64,000 nucleotides of DNA from positions 1 through 64,000 of the forward strand of contig JAPDRN010000146.1 of NCBI GenBank assembly GCA_030247855.1, read 5' to 3'. Positions 43,501 through 53,891 of this stretch are shown piece by piece (positions within the stretch are counted from its first letter, which is position 1; each line of letters opens with the position of its first letter). Origin of the DNA: Knufia peltigerae. Taxonomy: Eukaryota; Ascomycota; Eurotiomycetes; Chaetothyriales; Trichomeriaceae. A program made the translations under genes and the position numbers. The notes under the pieces were generated by a model. That model ran no database searches. It worked only from the letters and a program-made list of their open reading frames with translations, and was not told where the DNA came from.

Positions 43501-46500
43501 ACTCTAAACGCCAATCGGAATGGCTCAAGGTGAATGAATGCGTGTGGGAGGGTCCTCGCTGTCTTCCGAAGCTAGCAAGACTGGACCAACATTATCCGGA
43601 ATGCAAGAGACTATTTCATGGCTTACTGCATGTCGCTGAAGAGGTTGATCCGACGCTTCTGATCAAGGAAGTAGAGTCTTGTAAGCCAACCGAGCTTGAA
43701 CTTATCCTTGAGCTCTTGCAGGAAGCAGAACGGCGTTTAAGGAAAACCAGTGAAAGGCAGATTCCAGATATAGGGCCAAACAGGGAAATATTCCCAGTGA
43801 GAAATTACATGGGCCACAATGGTTCGGTAGTCATGAAACCGTGGCACAAATGGATGGATTGGTGGATTGCTGACGAAAAACAATTCGAAAGAACCGCGGG
43901 TGACCAAATCCCCCTCCTTGCACTCGACTTTGCTGACCTTCAGCTGATGCCATGCATAATGGATATCTTCAAGTTGCACAGCAGCCCCGAAGAACTGGTA
44001 GCCCAAAGAGTCGAAGAGGCTGACGCTGATGGCTAACATTACAGGCTGATACCTGACCGAAAACTCAACCGAGGAGCTACCTTGAAACGCTTGACGAACA
44101 TTACCCTCTATCAGGCAGACAACATATCGTATTCCTGGAGAGTAGATGGATGGCGTCACAGTGAACCGCTCAATGTTACATCGACCGTTCACAAAACGGA
44201 GGATGCGTTGCAAGTGTACGTGGTCAAGAGATATTTGGCCTCGAATAAGCTTCCACTTGAGCTGGCGGAACAACTCTCAAGTCATTGTGGCATCACTGAT
44301 CCAGAGGGGAGACGACTGGCCATCATGGTGGTGACTCTTCAGAACATTCAAGACATCCAAGAAGAACTTGTCTCGCGGGGATATCACGAAAACAAAGGGG
44401 TGGTGTCACCGTTGAGCGACAAGAGCGCCAAACAGGCAGAGAACACTCCACCGACCTCGGGTCCTGCTCCGCAAGTCAGCTTGGATTCTGCTCCAGTCGA
44501 ACCCGCGTCCGAGAAATTGAAGAAGTCGACGCTTGACGACGAAAATAACCATACAGTGCACGAGAAGACCCACCAGAATATAAAACAGCCGCGTAATCAG
44601 GCAAACACAAGGGAGACTCTGTCTACCGGCGCCGGCACAATTGACGTTTCCGAAGATCATCACCTCTCAACCATGCAAAGTAACCATGCGTCACAGTCCG
44701 TGCATCCACCTGCGGACAGCATCCCATCCAAGCTCCTTAAGTTCGCCCGTACAGACCCTGCGAAAGACAAAGTGACGTATCAAGGGGGTCTCGATGAAGC
44801 CGCCATTCTCTCGCTATACCGTCAAGTCACCCACACAAAGCCTAGCAGCCACAAACCTAAATTGATTGAGCCCCCCGATTTCACAACTGGTCTTTTTGCC
44901 AAAGCTTCACCGTTCATTGTCGACCATGGCCTTCCTGATCGCTCGTGGCGCGAGTTTACTAGAAATCTTACCAGCCGAGTAACTCGCAAAGAGCTAGCTC
45001 AAGTAGTTTACCTGTCCAACGCTGCCAACAATGCCCAGGTTGACAAGGTTGACGACTTTAGCCTGGACAAGAGCATCAGAACACTGCCTGGCCGCGTGCA
45101 TGTTGATGGAAGCTTGGCGCTGTCTACCACTGTTTTTGTGTCGTTGCCAACACCTATCGAGCAGCAAGAAGCGTTTGCCGGAGAGTTATTTGTGAGTTCG
45201 ACGAGGGGACATCGGTGTCCACAACACTGACCACATGGCAAACAGATGTCGAAAGTACTTGAAAGAGAGCTTCAAGGCTATTACAAACCTGGAGTACATT
45301 GGACTAGCAACGCTAGAGTGCAAGAGGGACATGACCGCTATGAGAGTCAAGTGGATGCGGAGACGACTTTTACCCTTGTTGACTGCTCAGCGTTTACTGA
45401 TTTTCTCGTTCGACATGAGTATCTTCCAGCACGAGATTGGATAAATCCTTCCATCACTTACCATCTAGATGTCCACACTACAGCAGGAGGCCTACATGAT
45501 CCGTTCAAGATCCAGCAGAAGAACTTTGACATGGTGAGTCAAGTCTGAGATGGAAATTGCGACGATTGAGTGGTGGTGGATACTTACTGACCTTGAGATC
45601 TAGGCTCGTGCAACATCCAAATTCAAGACTCCTAAGACCGACCTCTTCGTCCTGATCAGAATCTTCAACATCTACCGGCAGCCAGACATGCGCCTCATTG
45701 TCAATCCTTGGAGTTTGTACGCCTCCGGAAACATGGACCTTACCGTCGAAGGCGATCACTACCGTGCTCTGCTGGCAGTTGACCACGAGGAAGTCGCCTT
45801 CACAGTTCAAACGACTGAGTTGACGAACAGTTATGAGTACGAAGAGCTCAAGGGCGAAAGAGATATCCGTTTGCTGGAGATCTACCCAGACAACGAACAA
45901 GAAATGCTGAGGGGCCGAGTCTACGATACGAACCTGGATGTAGAAGATGGATATATCGCTATTTCGTACACATGGGGACCAGCATTGAAACCATATCGCG
46001 TACACTCTTCGGTCGGGGACCTTCCAATTCCCGCGTCACTGCACTCTGCGCTAAAACGGGTAAGAAGCTCCGAGCAAAGTGTCACAGTCTGGGCGGATGC
46101 TATTTGTATCCACCAAAGGAATGAGAGTGAGAAGGTCCGACAGATCAAGCTACTGCCAGTGATTTTCGGGCAGGCAAAGCAAGTCTTTGGTTGGGTGGGA
46201 GACATGGCGGATTACAGCGATCTTGCCATCAAAGCATTACAGAGCGTCACACAACCAGAAACTGAGCAGGCCTTTTCGGAATTCGATGATAAGAAGTGGA
46301 AAGCCGTGAGCGAATTCTTTGAGAGACCCTGGTTTGTGCGGTCCTGGATCATCCAGGAGATCATTCTGGCGAAGGATCTGCTTGTGGTGTGTGGATCCCA
46401 GACAATTCTATGGCAGGACTTGTACGAAGCTGTGCGGAACTGCCAGGAACACGCCAAAAGGTCAGTCGGGGCGCTAAATATCCCTCTCTTCCGCAATATG

Positions 46501-47538
46501 AACGCCATCGTCAGCCTTGGAGAGACCAGACATGGCTTTTGGTCTGGTTCCCAGAAATATTCGTTGCTCCAGTTGCTGGAGCTCTTCCAGCACGCCAAGT
46601 CAACCATGAAATGTGACAGGCTGTTCACTCTACTCAATGTGGCTGCCGATGGTGGAAGGCTAAACTTCAAACCCGATTATAGCTCTCCATTGGAAGTGAT
46701 CGTGCGGCGATACGGCTCAGAATTTGTCGACAGAAAACAGACTTTCGAGCTGCTCTACCGAGCTCGACTTTCAAATGGAGAAGACTTTCCATCGTGGACA
46801 CCAGATTGGACGTCCAACCAATATCCCAAAACCATATCTTCCTGGCAATCAGAACCGGAATTCAGTGCTTTGGGCGTGGACCGGGAACAGGCAGGTATAA
46901 GTCCACTCGACGACAGGCTCCTTCTCATCGATGGGTGCGAGGTTGATAAGATCGCCAAGGTCGGCAACTGTACGTCCGAGGTCCACGACGCGCTGGAATA
47001 TATCGCCGACATCTTCGATTTCATCGAGCTGAACGCGACCGACTCGCAGGCTGTACCAAAAGACGAGCTCAAGAGGAAACTGCCTATCGGGTCGGCGGCC
47101 CGAGCCCCCTGGGGTGAATGGGTGGGTCAAGACTTCAACGAATCCTTCCTCGCATTGACGGAATACCTGGCCTTGAAGAACGGCCAGGACGAAGTGAGTT
47201 TCACGGCGGGACACTCTCCCGCAGAGACCACCGAGCGGCTCTCCCAGCTGCACGAAAAGTTGTGGCTCTTCCTGTTCACGGCGATCGAGTTCTCCGAGAG
47301 GTTCCAGCCGGCCGTGGCGTGCCTGACCAACCGGGGCTGTTTTGGCCTTGTCCCAGCAAACGCGCGGGAAGGTGATATTATCGCCGTCCTGTATGGCGGC
47401 GCTGTGCCTTTCTGCTTGAGACGTAGTGATGACGAGGAGACGTGTCGGGTTGTAGGGGAAGCTTATGTTCATGGAATCATGCACGGTGAAGCCATAGGGT
47501 GGGAAGGTATGCGAGACGAGACGTTCCAGCTGAAATAG
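40536..47538 (+). CDS. Sacsin/NO VEIN-like GHKL ATPase - DUF3883 - HET domain fusion protein
   Basis: Seven inferred exons: 40536-40828, 40892-41750, 41823-43402, 43457-43972, 44045-45191, 45246-45533, 45604-47538; 2205 aa. Basic disordered N-terminus (20-60). A GHKL/HSP90-like ATPase follows at 98-320, with the N-box FILELIQNADD (110-120) and ATP-lid glycines GEKGVGFKSVF (190-200), as in sacsin and plant NO VEIN. A large helical middle runs to about 1200, then a disordered linker. The DUF3883 module (about 1462-1620) ends in VNPWSLYASGNMDL. A full HET domain follows at about 1650-1840: GYIAISYTWGP (from 1677), VWADAICIHQRNE, PWFVRSWIIQE. The HET-type tail GEAYVHGIMHGEA is near the end. The DUF3883-to-HET passage lies within one uninterrupted exon. 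Exon 4's donor (GTTGCA) is weak. Function inferred: ATP-dependent sensor coupled to a cell-death/incompatibility effector. Confidence 0.85.
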
Positions 47539-47679
47539 ATAAAGTATGTTGTACGACCGGTAAATGTGAATCCGACACATATCCTCTATGCCATTCCATG
47601 CAGGCCCTGGCGATGGGGCTCCCCACCGTTCAAGAGGTCTCAATTGAATTTTCAAAACAATAGGACTAGTGCAACAGCA

Positions 47680-48256
47680 GAGCCTTGACACGCCTCTGCA
47701 GTTAAGGTTGGCTACCCTGAGTTCAACGCTAAAAGGCAACCGGATATTGAAGATATGGTCTCCGTTTGTGCTGGATTGGCCACAGTGGACGAAGAAAGCG
47801 GCATCATCCGTTTGGTTCACTACACAACCCGGGAATCCTTCGAGCGAAAGAAGTACGATTGGTTTCGGGATGCAGAGACCGATATCACGAAAATCTGCGT
47901 GACCTACCTCTCGTTTGGCGTTTTTGAGAGCGGCTACTCCCGATCTGATGAGGAATTCGAGAAACGGCTACATTCAAATCCGCTCTACAACTACGCGGGC
48001 CCAGAACTGGGGACATGATGCTCGCGTGGCTTCACTTCCATGCCAGGAGGCGATGGACTTTCTACTGCGCAAGGCAAAGTGTCTTGATCACTTCTATGTA
48101 ATTCTACGCGCCCTTGGCGTGCCGAGATACAGTGAGTCCGGACGACCTTCGACCGCGTACAGATGGATTCGCCGAGCCTCATACCATTTGAGCCGCCAAC
48201 GAAGTTCACTTTATTTGAGAGCCAGGTTATCTCAGTATATTGCTTTGGCGTTGTAA
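47680..48256 (+). pseudogene. Relic of a NACHT-ankyrin (NLR-like) gene
   Basis: The frame around 47700-48000 encodes VGYPEFNAKRQPDIEDMVSV, then CAGLATVDEESGIIRLVHYT and ITKICVTYLSFGVFESG, which match the conserved segment that follows the NACHT domain in fungal NACHT-ankyrin proteins. Upstream, a TGA replaces residues of the expected LQHALAV block (HASAVKV remains). At about 47998 one extra G in the GCGGGCCCAG run breaks the frame; the next frame continues with QNWGHDARVASLPCQEAMDF. No ATPase motifs and no ankyrin repeats remain. It lies 140 bp behind the HET fusion gene. A dead fragment, likely of a former neighbouring incompatibility-type gene. Confidence 0.75.
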
Positions 48257-48702
48257 GAACAAAATGCTGACTGGCTGCTGGAGCTGCTGAAGCTGTCCCG
48301 CCACACTATCAATAGTATAGTCACGGACCTGCTGGCGTGTCGGCTGCTTCATCAAGCTTCGGCTCGTGGGTGCTTGTTCGTCCCAAACCGTGTTCGGTTT
48401 TGAATGTGCTCGCGCGGCAACGAACGAGCGGACAAGAAGGAAATTCAGGCAGCAGCGTAAGGACAGGGATGAAGCACAGTTCGGGGCATATATAATGTAT
48501 ATATATCTATATAGAATACTAGTACTACTATAACTTTTCTTAGAGAAGATTTAACTCTAAGATTAGCGATATAGTTTGAGTATAATAGCAGAATAGCATT
48601 CAACTTTAGAGGCTAGGTACATAAGTGGTAGTACTAGCTAGTATTCAGAAATCATTTGCCTTATTTAGGGTCTAGCGATATAGTAATCCTCACTCGATGA
48701 AA
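48257..48702. other. AT-rich, RIP-like island
   Basis: From about 48480 to 48690 the DNA is dominated by TA, TAG and ATA words (TATATATCTATATAG) with few CG and CA dinucleotides, unlike its flanks. TAGCGATATAGT occurs twice (about 48564 and 48673). Consistent with a short repeat relic mutated by RIP-type C-to-T change; no transposon ORF remains. Confidence 0.5.
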
Positions 48703-50356
48703 CTAGGATTCAACGCCCTTAGCTTTCTTCTCTTGAGTTTCGATGTGACGGGCAACTTGAAGTTCGTCCTTACTAGTAGATGGTAGTTCACCATCACTTT
48801 GCATCTTCAGATGATCACTCGATGGGAGTTGATTCCGTGCCACTACCGGTATCTCCCACCAAGCTCGTGCACTCGTGAAGAGATCCTCAAGCTCCTCGAG
48901 CGATCGCGCCTTTGTCTCCGGGACCAGAAAGTAGATGGCGGGGACAAATGCAAAATTGATGACAGCATAGACGATATAATACCGCCAACCAATGGTGCTG
49001 AATGCCACCGGTGTGATCTCGGCGATGACAAAGTTGCAGAGCCAATGGGTTGCAGTGCCAAAGGCCGCAAAGTGCACACGGAGGTCTTGAGGCCCGATCT
49101 CTGCCGCAAGCAGAAAGTTTGCTCCAAGAAAGCCCAAGGGGAAGAAGGCCATGTAGGCAAAAAGGAAGAAAACCGCCGCCACAGTCGCGGCTTTCGACTC
49201 TATGTCCGAGACTGTCCCCGCCAGGCAGGCCATGGATATCCCCATTCCCAAGACGGCGGCGAGGAAGAGAGGCTTCCTGCCGACGCGGTCGACGGTGATG
49301 AAAGCCACGGTGGCCGCAAGGATCTTCCAGGTCAACAAAACGGCCGATAGCAAAGAAGCCATTCGAGAATGCAGCTTCAAGGACTGCTTGAATATGGTCG
49401 TGGCATAATACGTGATGAGATTTGCGCCCGTCATCTGTGCAGCGACGTTGATGCCGACGGCCAGCATGAGACGGTAGAACATCTTCCCCGAGCCCATCGT
49501 GAAGAGGTCCTTCCATCCTCGCTCGCGAGCCCGCTCCTGCTCGATGACCCTCTGCAGATTGTCGATCTCACGCTCGAGGGTTGGGCTGTCCATTTGTCCG
49601 TCGTTGAGGACGCGCATGACGGCCGCGGCTTCATCCATGCGGCCCTTCAGTGCCAACCATCGAGGAGACTCCGGGAAGAAATACGTGCAGCCGATGAGGA
49701 TGGCTGCGAAGACGATGGGAATTGCCAATGGAAGCCTCCACGATATGGATCCGTGCTGAATGGTGTACAGGCCAAAGTTGATCCAGCTCGCAATGGCGAT
49801 TCCCGAGGCGACAAAGATTCCAAGCACGACGACATTCTTGCCACGGCTTTTGGGCTTCGAGGATTCGGCCTGCCAGACTGGCACTGTTGCATTTGTGGCT
49901 CCAACACCAATCCCCGTGATGATTCTCCCGACAATCAACTGTGCTAGACCGAAGGAGGACGCCTGTAACACCATACCAACTGCCGCGACGATTGAAGCAT
50001 AGACGAGAGTCAGTCTCCGCCCGAGGTGGTTGCCAACAACGGCGGTGCCTATAGCTCCAATGAGGCAGGCGATACAGTAGATTGCAACAACAGTACCTAT
50101 GCCAGTCAGGTCAAAGCCCATTGTTCGTCGAGACTGGGTGTATGTACGCACCCTGGATCCGCGCCCTTTCCACCTTTTCGTGACCCTCGACATGAACGGT
50201 ATCGATTTGGGGAAAGGTTTCAGTGAAAGATTTGAAAGCCAGAACACCTCCGATGTTGGATTGATTGTATCCAAACAATAAGGAGCTTGGAACCACGACC
50301 AGGGCGATTCGCAACCGGGCGAGGGTCTGACCCCGTAGACTGGTCTGAAGATGCAT
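48703..50356 (-). CDS. MFS sugar transporter family protein
   Basis: Exons 50356-50152 and 50096-48703, 532 aa, 12 predicted membrane helices. The 55-bp intron (GTGCGT donor, GGCATAG acceptor) joins RARIQG to TVVAIYCIACLIGAIG, as in fungal hexose/quinate-type porters. Sugar-porter signatures are GNHLGRR, QLIVGRIITGIGVGA, PESPRWLALKGR, DRVGRKPLFLAA and PETKARSLEELEDLF. The N-terminal helix is ALVVVPSSLLFGYNQSNIGG. Met at 50356 preferred because helix 1 begins 15 residues later; the frame stays open another 104 codons upstream. Hexose, quinate or another polyol/acid could be the substrate. Divergent from the cupin gene; it borders the AT-rich island. Confidence 0.93.
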
Positions 50357-50983
50357 GGCCGAGAGAGAGGTGCTGGTAGCGTTCACGTTCTTGGAGAATT
50401 GGAACTTGGATGATAGTGCTTCTGAAGACAGATGAGAGTGCGTGAAAGTGCCATCGCTTGAAGGTAATATAGTATATCTAGACCTGGAAGCAGGAGAGAA
50501 ATAAGGCGGCGCAACCCCGTAGATTGTAGGGTATGTTAGGGTAGGCGAGGAAAACTGGGGGCCGGGGCTGAGTGGGTACGGGCGGAGCTCCCAGGTTCCG
50601 GTGCTCTGGCGGTTGGGGTCTCTAGTCGTCAACGACATCCCACCCACTTCTACGAGTACATTGACCACAAGATCTGTTTCGCGTGATTTCAGAGGGCACA
50701 GCCCAGAAACAGTACCCCTCCAGCATCCAGTTGTCTAGAGAGGCGCACACGCGGCTCTCTCCGGCCCCGGGGCATCCACATCATGCCTCCGGTGAGGGCG
50801 GATATTCCAGGGCAAGAACGGGATCTGTCAAACTCATCGGACTTGGGCAGCATATTTGTCATTCGCGGTTCGAATAACCATGGTCTTCGTCCAATTTGTG
50901 TTTCCGCATGTTACTTCTCTGAGCCCATGTCGAAGGCGAGACATCGATCAAGTGCAGGCATAGCTACCAGAGATTAAGCAACC
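50357..50983. promoter_or_regulatory. Divergent promoter region, sugar transporter / cupin protein
   Basis: About 630 bp. No clear regulatory palindrome. Could be co-regulated as the shared upstream region of a transporter and an enzyme. Confidence 0.4.
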
Positions 50984-51580
50984 ATGACTTCAAAGGCAGG
51001 ACTCGGCCTCATTCTTCCACATGGCTGCCGCATCACCCATGGAACCGCAGCATGCGTCAAGAAACCCTTTCGGGATATCGACATTACCATGAATAATCTG
51101 ACCATCAGCACTTCAAAAACCTTTCGCGGTCAGTTGGGATGGATGGAGTTTACCTCGAACGTTCGGCTCCCCCGTCACCTTCACATGGATCTCCACGGAA
51201 AACGTCTGCTCGATGAACGAATCTTGGTCTTGAACGGCGTGGGCTTGGTTGAGCTGGCGGGAGAGTACTACGTCGTTGCTCCGGGCTCTCTTGTCGATAT
51301 CCGTGGCGGCGTCCCGCACACCTGGACCGCCTGTCCCGCGGGTGTCAAACTACCAGACGGCACCATATCGAACAATTCGTTCTTGATGGTGTACGAATAT
51401 GAGGATGAAACTACCTTCTTTCCGACTGCAGACAAGGACCCGATCAACAGCGTTTCCGACTACAAACCATTCAGCGGTCAGCTTCAGGAGATTCGATTTC
51501 CAAACTTCAGCGCTCAAGATGTGGCAAGGAAGGGGCTGATTGTCTTCAACGAACAAAAAGTGGCACTTGAACTGGCTTGA
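50984..51580 (+). CDS. Small cupin-domain protein
   Basis: Single exon, 198 aa. The cupin 1 motif is RHLHMDLHGKRLLDE and the cupin 2 motif PGSLVDIRGGVPHTW, so the metal-binding His-His-Glu-His set is present. Total length equals one beta-barrel with a short N-terminal part. Many such fungal proteins sit in catabolic or secondary-metabolite clusters as isomerases or dioxygenases; the reaction is unknown here. It follows the divergent sugar transporter and precedes the secreted hydrolase. Confidence 0.85.
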   Translation: MTSKAGLGLILPHGCRITHGTAACVKKPFRDIDITMNNLTISTSKTFRGQLGWMEFTSNVRLPRHLHMDLHGKRLLDERILVLNGVGLVELAGEYYVVAPGSLVDIRGGVPHTWTACPAGVKLPDGTISNNSFLMVYEYEDETTFFPTADKDPINSVSDYKPFSGQLQEIRFPNFSAQDVARKGLIVFNEQKVALELA

Positions 51581-52260
51581 CGCCAGTTACACCTCTACTG
51601 CGTTCATAGAGTGATTATACAGATGATCTTCAAACACTTTTAGGGACCCTAGAGAAGCAGGCAGTCCACGCATATTGAGTCCATGATCGAATTTCTGAAT
51701 GTCCTCAGTAGTCAAGTACTAGTTATAGATCATAGTGCACTCATAGTCACATCAGCCCAAACTCCAGCGGTGTCGTTGTTGACAGCACTGGTAAGAGTTG
51801 AGATTTCAATGGAAATGAAGCGCAGGAACAAGGAACACTGACTCCTGCAGGCTAAACCCCAAAAACCTCGGCTTGAACAATGAAGGCATTTGCACTAATG
51901 GGGACGGTCTCGCTCAGTCCTGTGGGCTGTGGACAGTGACCCTGCCTGTTTGGGCTCCAATATGGGGGGATGCATATCCTGGAGACGAGCAAGGCTATCA
52001 GTGGATCGAAGCGAGGCCGGATTGCAGCGGTTATCGACGTTTGACGGGGACCCCAACATCTCCGCCCTGTCATTTCGTACCTGTACAGTATGTGGAGGCG
52101 GCGAGACATAAAAGGAGACTTCCCGCACTGCAACTCGTCATACAAGCCACCGTGATTGCTTCGTCCTACCCAACTCAAGACAGCTCTCCCTTCTCTCTCC
52201 GTCTTGGGGGGGTAACGCGGTCCACCTATCCAGACAGACTCGTTACCTAGCTGCACAGTT
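51581..52260. other. Intergenic, no gene seen
   Basis: 3' flank of the cupin gene and promoter of the hydrolase gene. Short ORFs (up to 160 codons, minus strand) lack motifs. Confidence 0.5.
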
Positions 52261-53529
52261 ATGTATCGTCCAAGTTTCTGGGGCTTGGGGGTTTTATTGA
52301 CCTGGTGGTCCTGGGAGGGGGCAGCGTACAGCACAGGCAGGCCGCTACCGTTGCCTGCGGGAATCAGCGAAGCCTACGTCGACTGCGTCAATTCGACCGG
52401 ACTCATGGTTCATACTCTGTCTGCTGGCTGCGATGACGCGGAGAAGCCTCTGGTGCTTCTGCTGCACGGCTTCCCCGAGGTCGCATACACCTGGATCCAT
52501 GTGATGCCGACCTTGGCCAGTCAGGGCTACTGTGTTGTGGCGCCGGACCTGCGTGGCTCCGGTCGCACCACCGGCTGGGACACCAGGGCGTACTCGCAGG
52601 TCGCCTTGAGCGAGTTCAGCAACACGAACATGGTCCGGGATCTGGTTGCGCTCGTCTACGGTCTCGGGTACGATCAGGCCCTGTCGGTCGTGGGCCACGA
52701 CTACGGGGCGATCCTGGGCGGGTGGGCGTCCCTCGTGCGCCCGGACATGTTCACGTCGTCGATTCAGTTGACCAACCCGTTCGACCCGGCACCTCTGCCG
52801 ACGATGTGGAAAAGGAAGCCAACAGCATCTTCGAATTCGAGCGAATCTGTCGCCGCGGCCCCTGTCAACGTGACCACTCTGACGCCCAGCATCGTCCACC
52901 TGGAAGCCGATCTGGAACACCTGCAGCCTCCGAGGAAGTACTACCAGCTCAGCAATTCGGGGCCCAGCGCCGCGAACGACTGGAACTCGGGAGGTGCACT
53001 GGGCCCGCGCGAGTTCCTGCGGTCATACTTCTACGTCAAATCCGCCGACTGGCCTGGCAACCGACCGCATCCTCTCGCAAATTCCACGGCCGAGCAGGTC
53101 GCCGAGATCCCCCACTACTATGTGATGCTGCTGAACGAATCGATGAGTCAAACCATGGTGTCCATGACTGCAGGCTACAACGTCAGCGCCAGCCTGTCCT
53201 GGCTGCCGGACGACGAGTTGGACGTTTACCTGGCCGAGTACCAGCGGGTAGGTTTCCAAGGCCAGCTGAACTGGTACAGGGTCCTGACGGCCCCCACGCC
53301 CGACGTCCTCATCATGTCCGGGCGCAAAATCGAGGTCCCTGTGATGTTCATCGGCGGCGACAAGGACTGGGGCACCTACCAGCATCCGGGTGCGTTGGAA
53401 AAGTACAATGAGACATGCACCGATTTCAGAGGCACCTTCATGATACCAGGGGCTGGCCACTGGATGCAATTGGAACAGCCTCAGGCCCTGACGGAGCGCA
53501 TCACACGCTTTCTCAAGGAGTTACGATAG
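52261..53529 (+). CDS. Secreted alpha/beta hydrolase, epoxide hydrolase-like
   Basis: Single exon, 422 aa, GC-rich. A probable signal peptide covers residues 1-22 (hydrophobic GLGVLLTWWSW, then Ala-Ala), and several N-glycosylation sequons (NST, NSS, NVT, NES, NVS, NET) support secretion. Alpha/beta-hydrolase features are the oxyanion HGFP (69-72), the nucleophile elbow VVGHDYGA with Asp147, and the catalytic His400 in PGAGHWMQLEQP. An Asp nucleophile plus GHDYG is the epoxide hydrolase/haloalkane dehalogenase pattern. The acid residue probably lies in GGDKDWGTY. The insertion between 190 and 230 is low-complexity and lies in the lid region. The substrate is unknown; extracellular localisation fits breakdown of an external compound. 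Confidence 0.88.
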   Translation: MYRPSFWGLGVLLTWWSWEGAAYSTGRPLPLPAGISEAYVDCVNSTGLMVHTLSAGCDDAEKPLVLLLHGFPEVAYTWIHVMPTLASQGYCVVAPDLRGSGRTTGWDTRAYSQVALSEFSNTNMVRDLVALVYGLGYDQALSVVGHDYGAILGGWASLVRPDMFTSSIQLTNPFDPAPLPTMWKRKPTASSNSSESVAAAPVNVTTLTPSIVHLEADLEHLQPPRKYYQLSNSGPSAANDWNSGGALGPREFLRSYFYVKSADWPGNRPHPLANSTAEQVAEIPHYYVMLLNESMSQTMVSMTAGYNVSASLSWLPDDELDVYLAEYQRVGFQGQLNWYRVLTAPTPDVLIMSGRKIEVPVMFIGGDKDWGTYQHPGALEKYNETCTDFRGTFMIPGAGHWMQLEQPQALTERITRFLKELR

Positions 53530-53891
53530 GCTTTACAGCTGCTGAATGGCATGGCATCTACAAGGAGGACAATGTACCGTAAGCTTGCTTGCTAGGTGGC
53601 ACAGGTTGAAGCGACGGACTTCCCGGCTTCCCCTGTGCAGGACGGCATAGCCCCATCGTGAGCGGGCGGGTCATTCGACCCCATCAATCAATTAAAGTAT
53701 CCATTTGGATCAGAAACAGAAACAGAAGGATAAAATATGGAATGCGCCTCTCCTCTGTAACATGGCAATGGCGTGAGGCGCGAGCCACGTTTCTGGCCTG
53801 TTCTGAAGAAAGTCCGCATAAAAACATAATTCACAGTCATCTGCGTATTTGCATTCGCGCTGATGGACGCACAGGAGTAGCGGTGCCCGCG
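53530..53891. other. Convergent intergenic region
   Basis: 3' flanks of the hydrolase and regulator genes. No ORF of interest. Confidence 0.5.

Noticed and set aside
45688..47538. A separate HET-only gene starting at Met 45688
   Set aside because: Would start inside the conserved DUF3883 tail and leave the upstream ATPase gene without a stop codon; the fusion is the simpler reading, pending transcripts.
46849..47820. 323-codon minus-strand open frame under the HET domain gene
   Set aside because: Antisense to a clearly conserved HET exon; no recognisable features of its own.
52345..53469. Long open frames antisense and in +2 to the secreted hydrolase
   Set aside because: They come from codon bias of the GC-rich gene; only the 52261 frame has the HGFP, GHDYG and GAGHW motifs.
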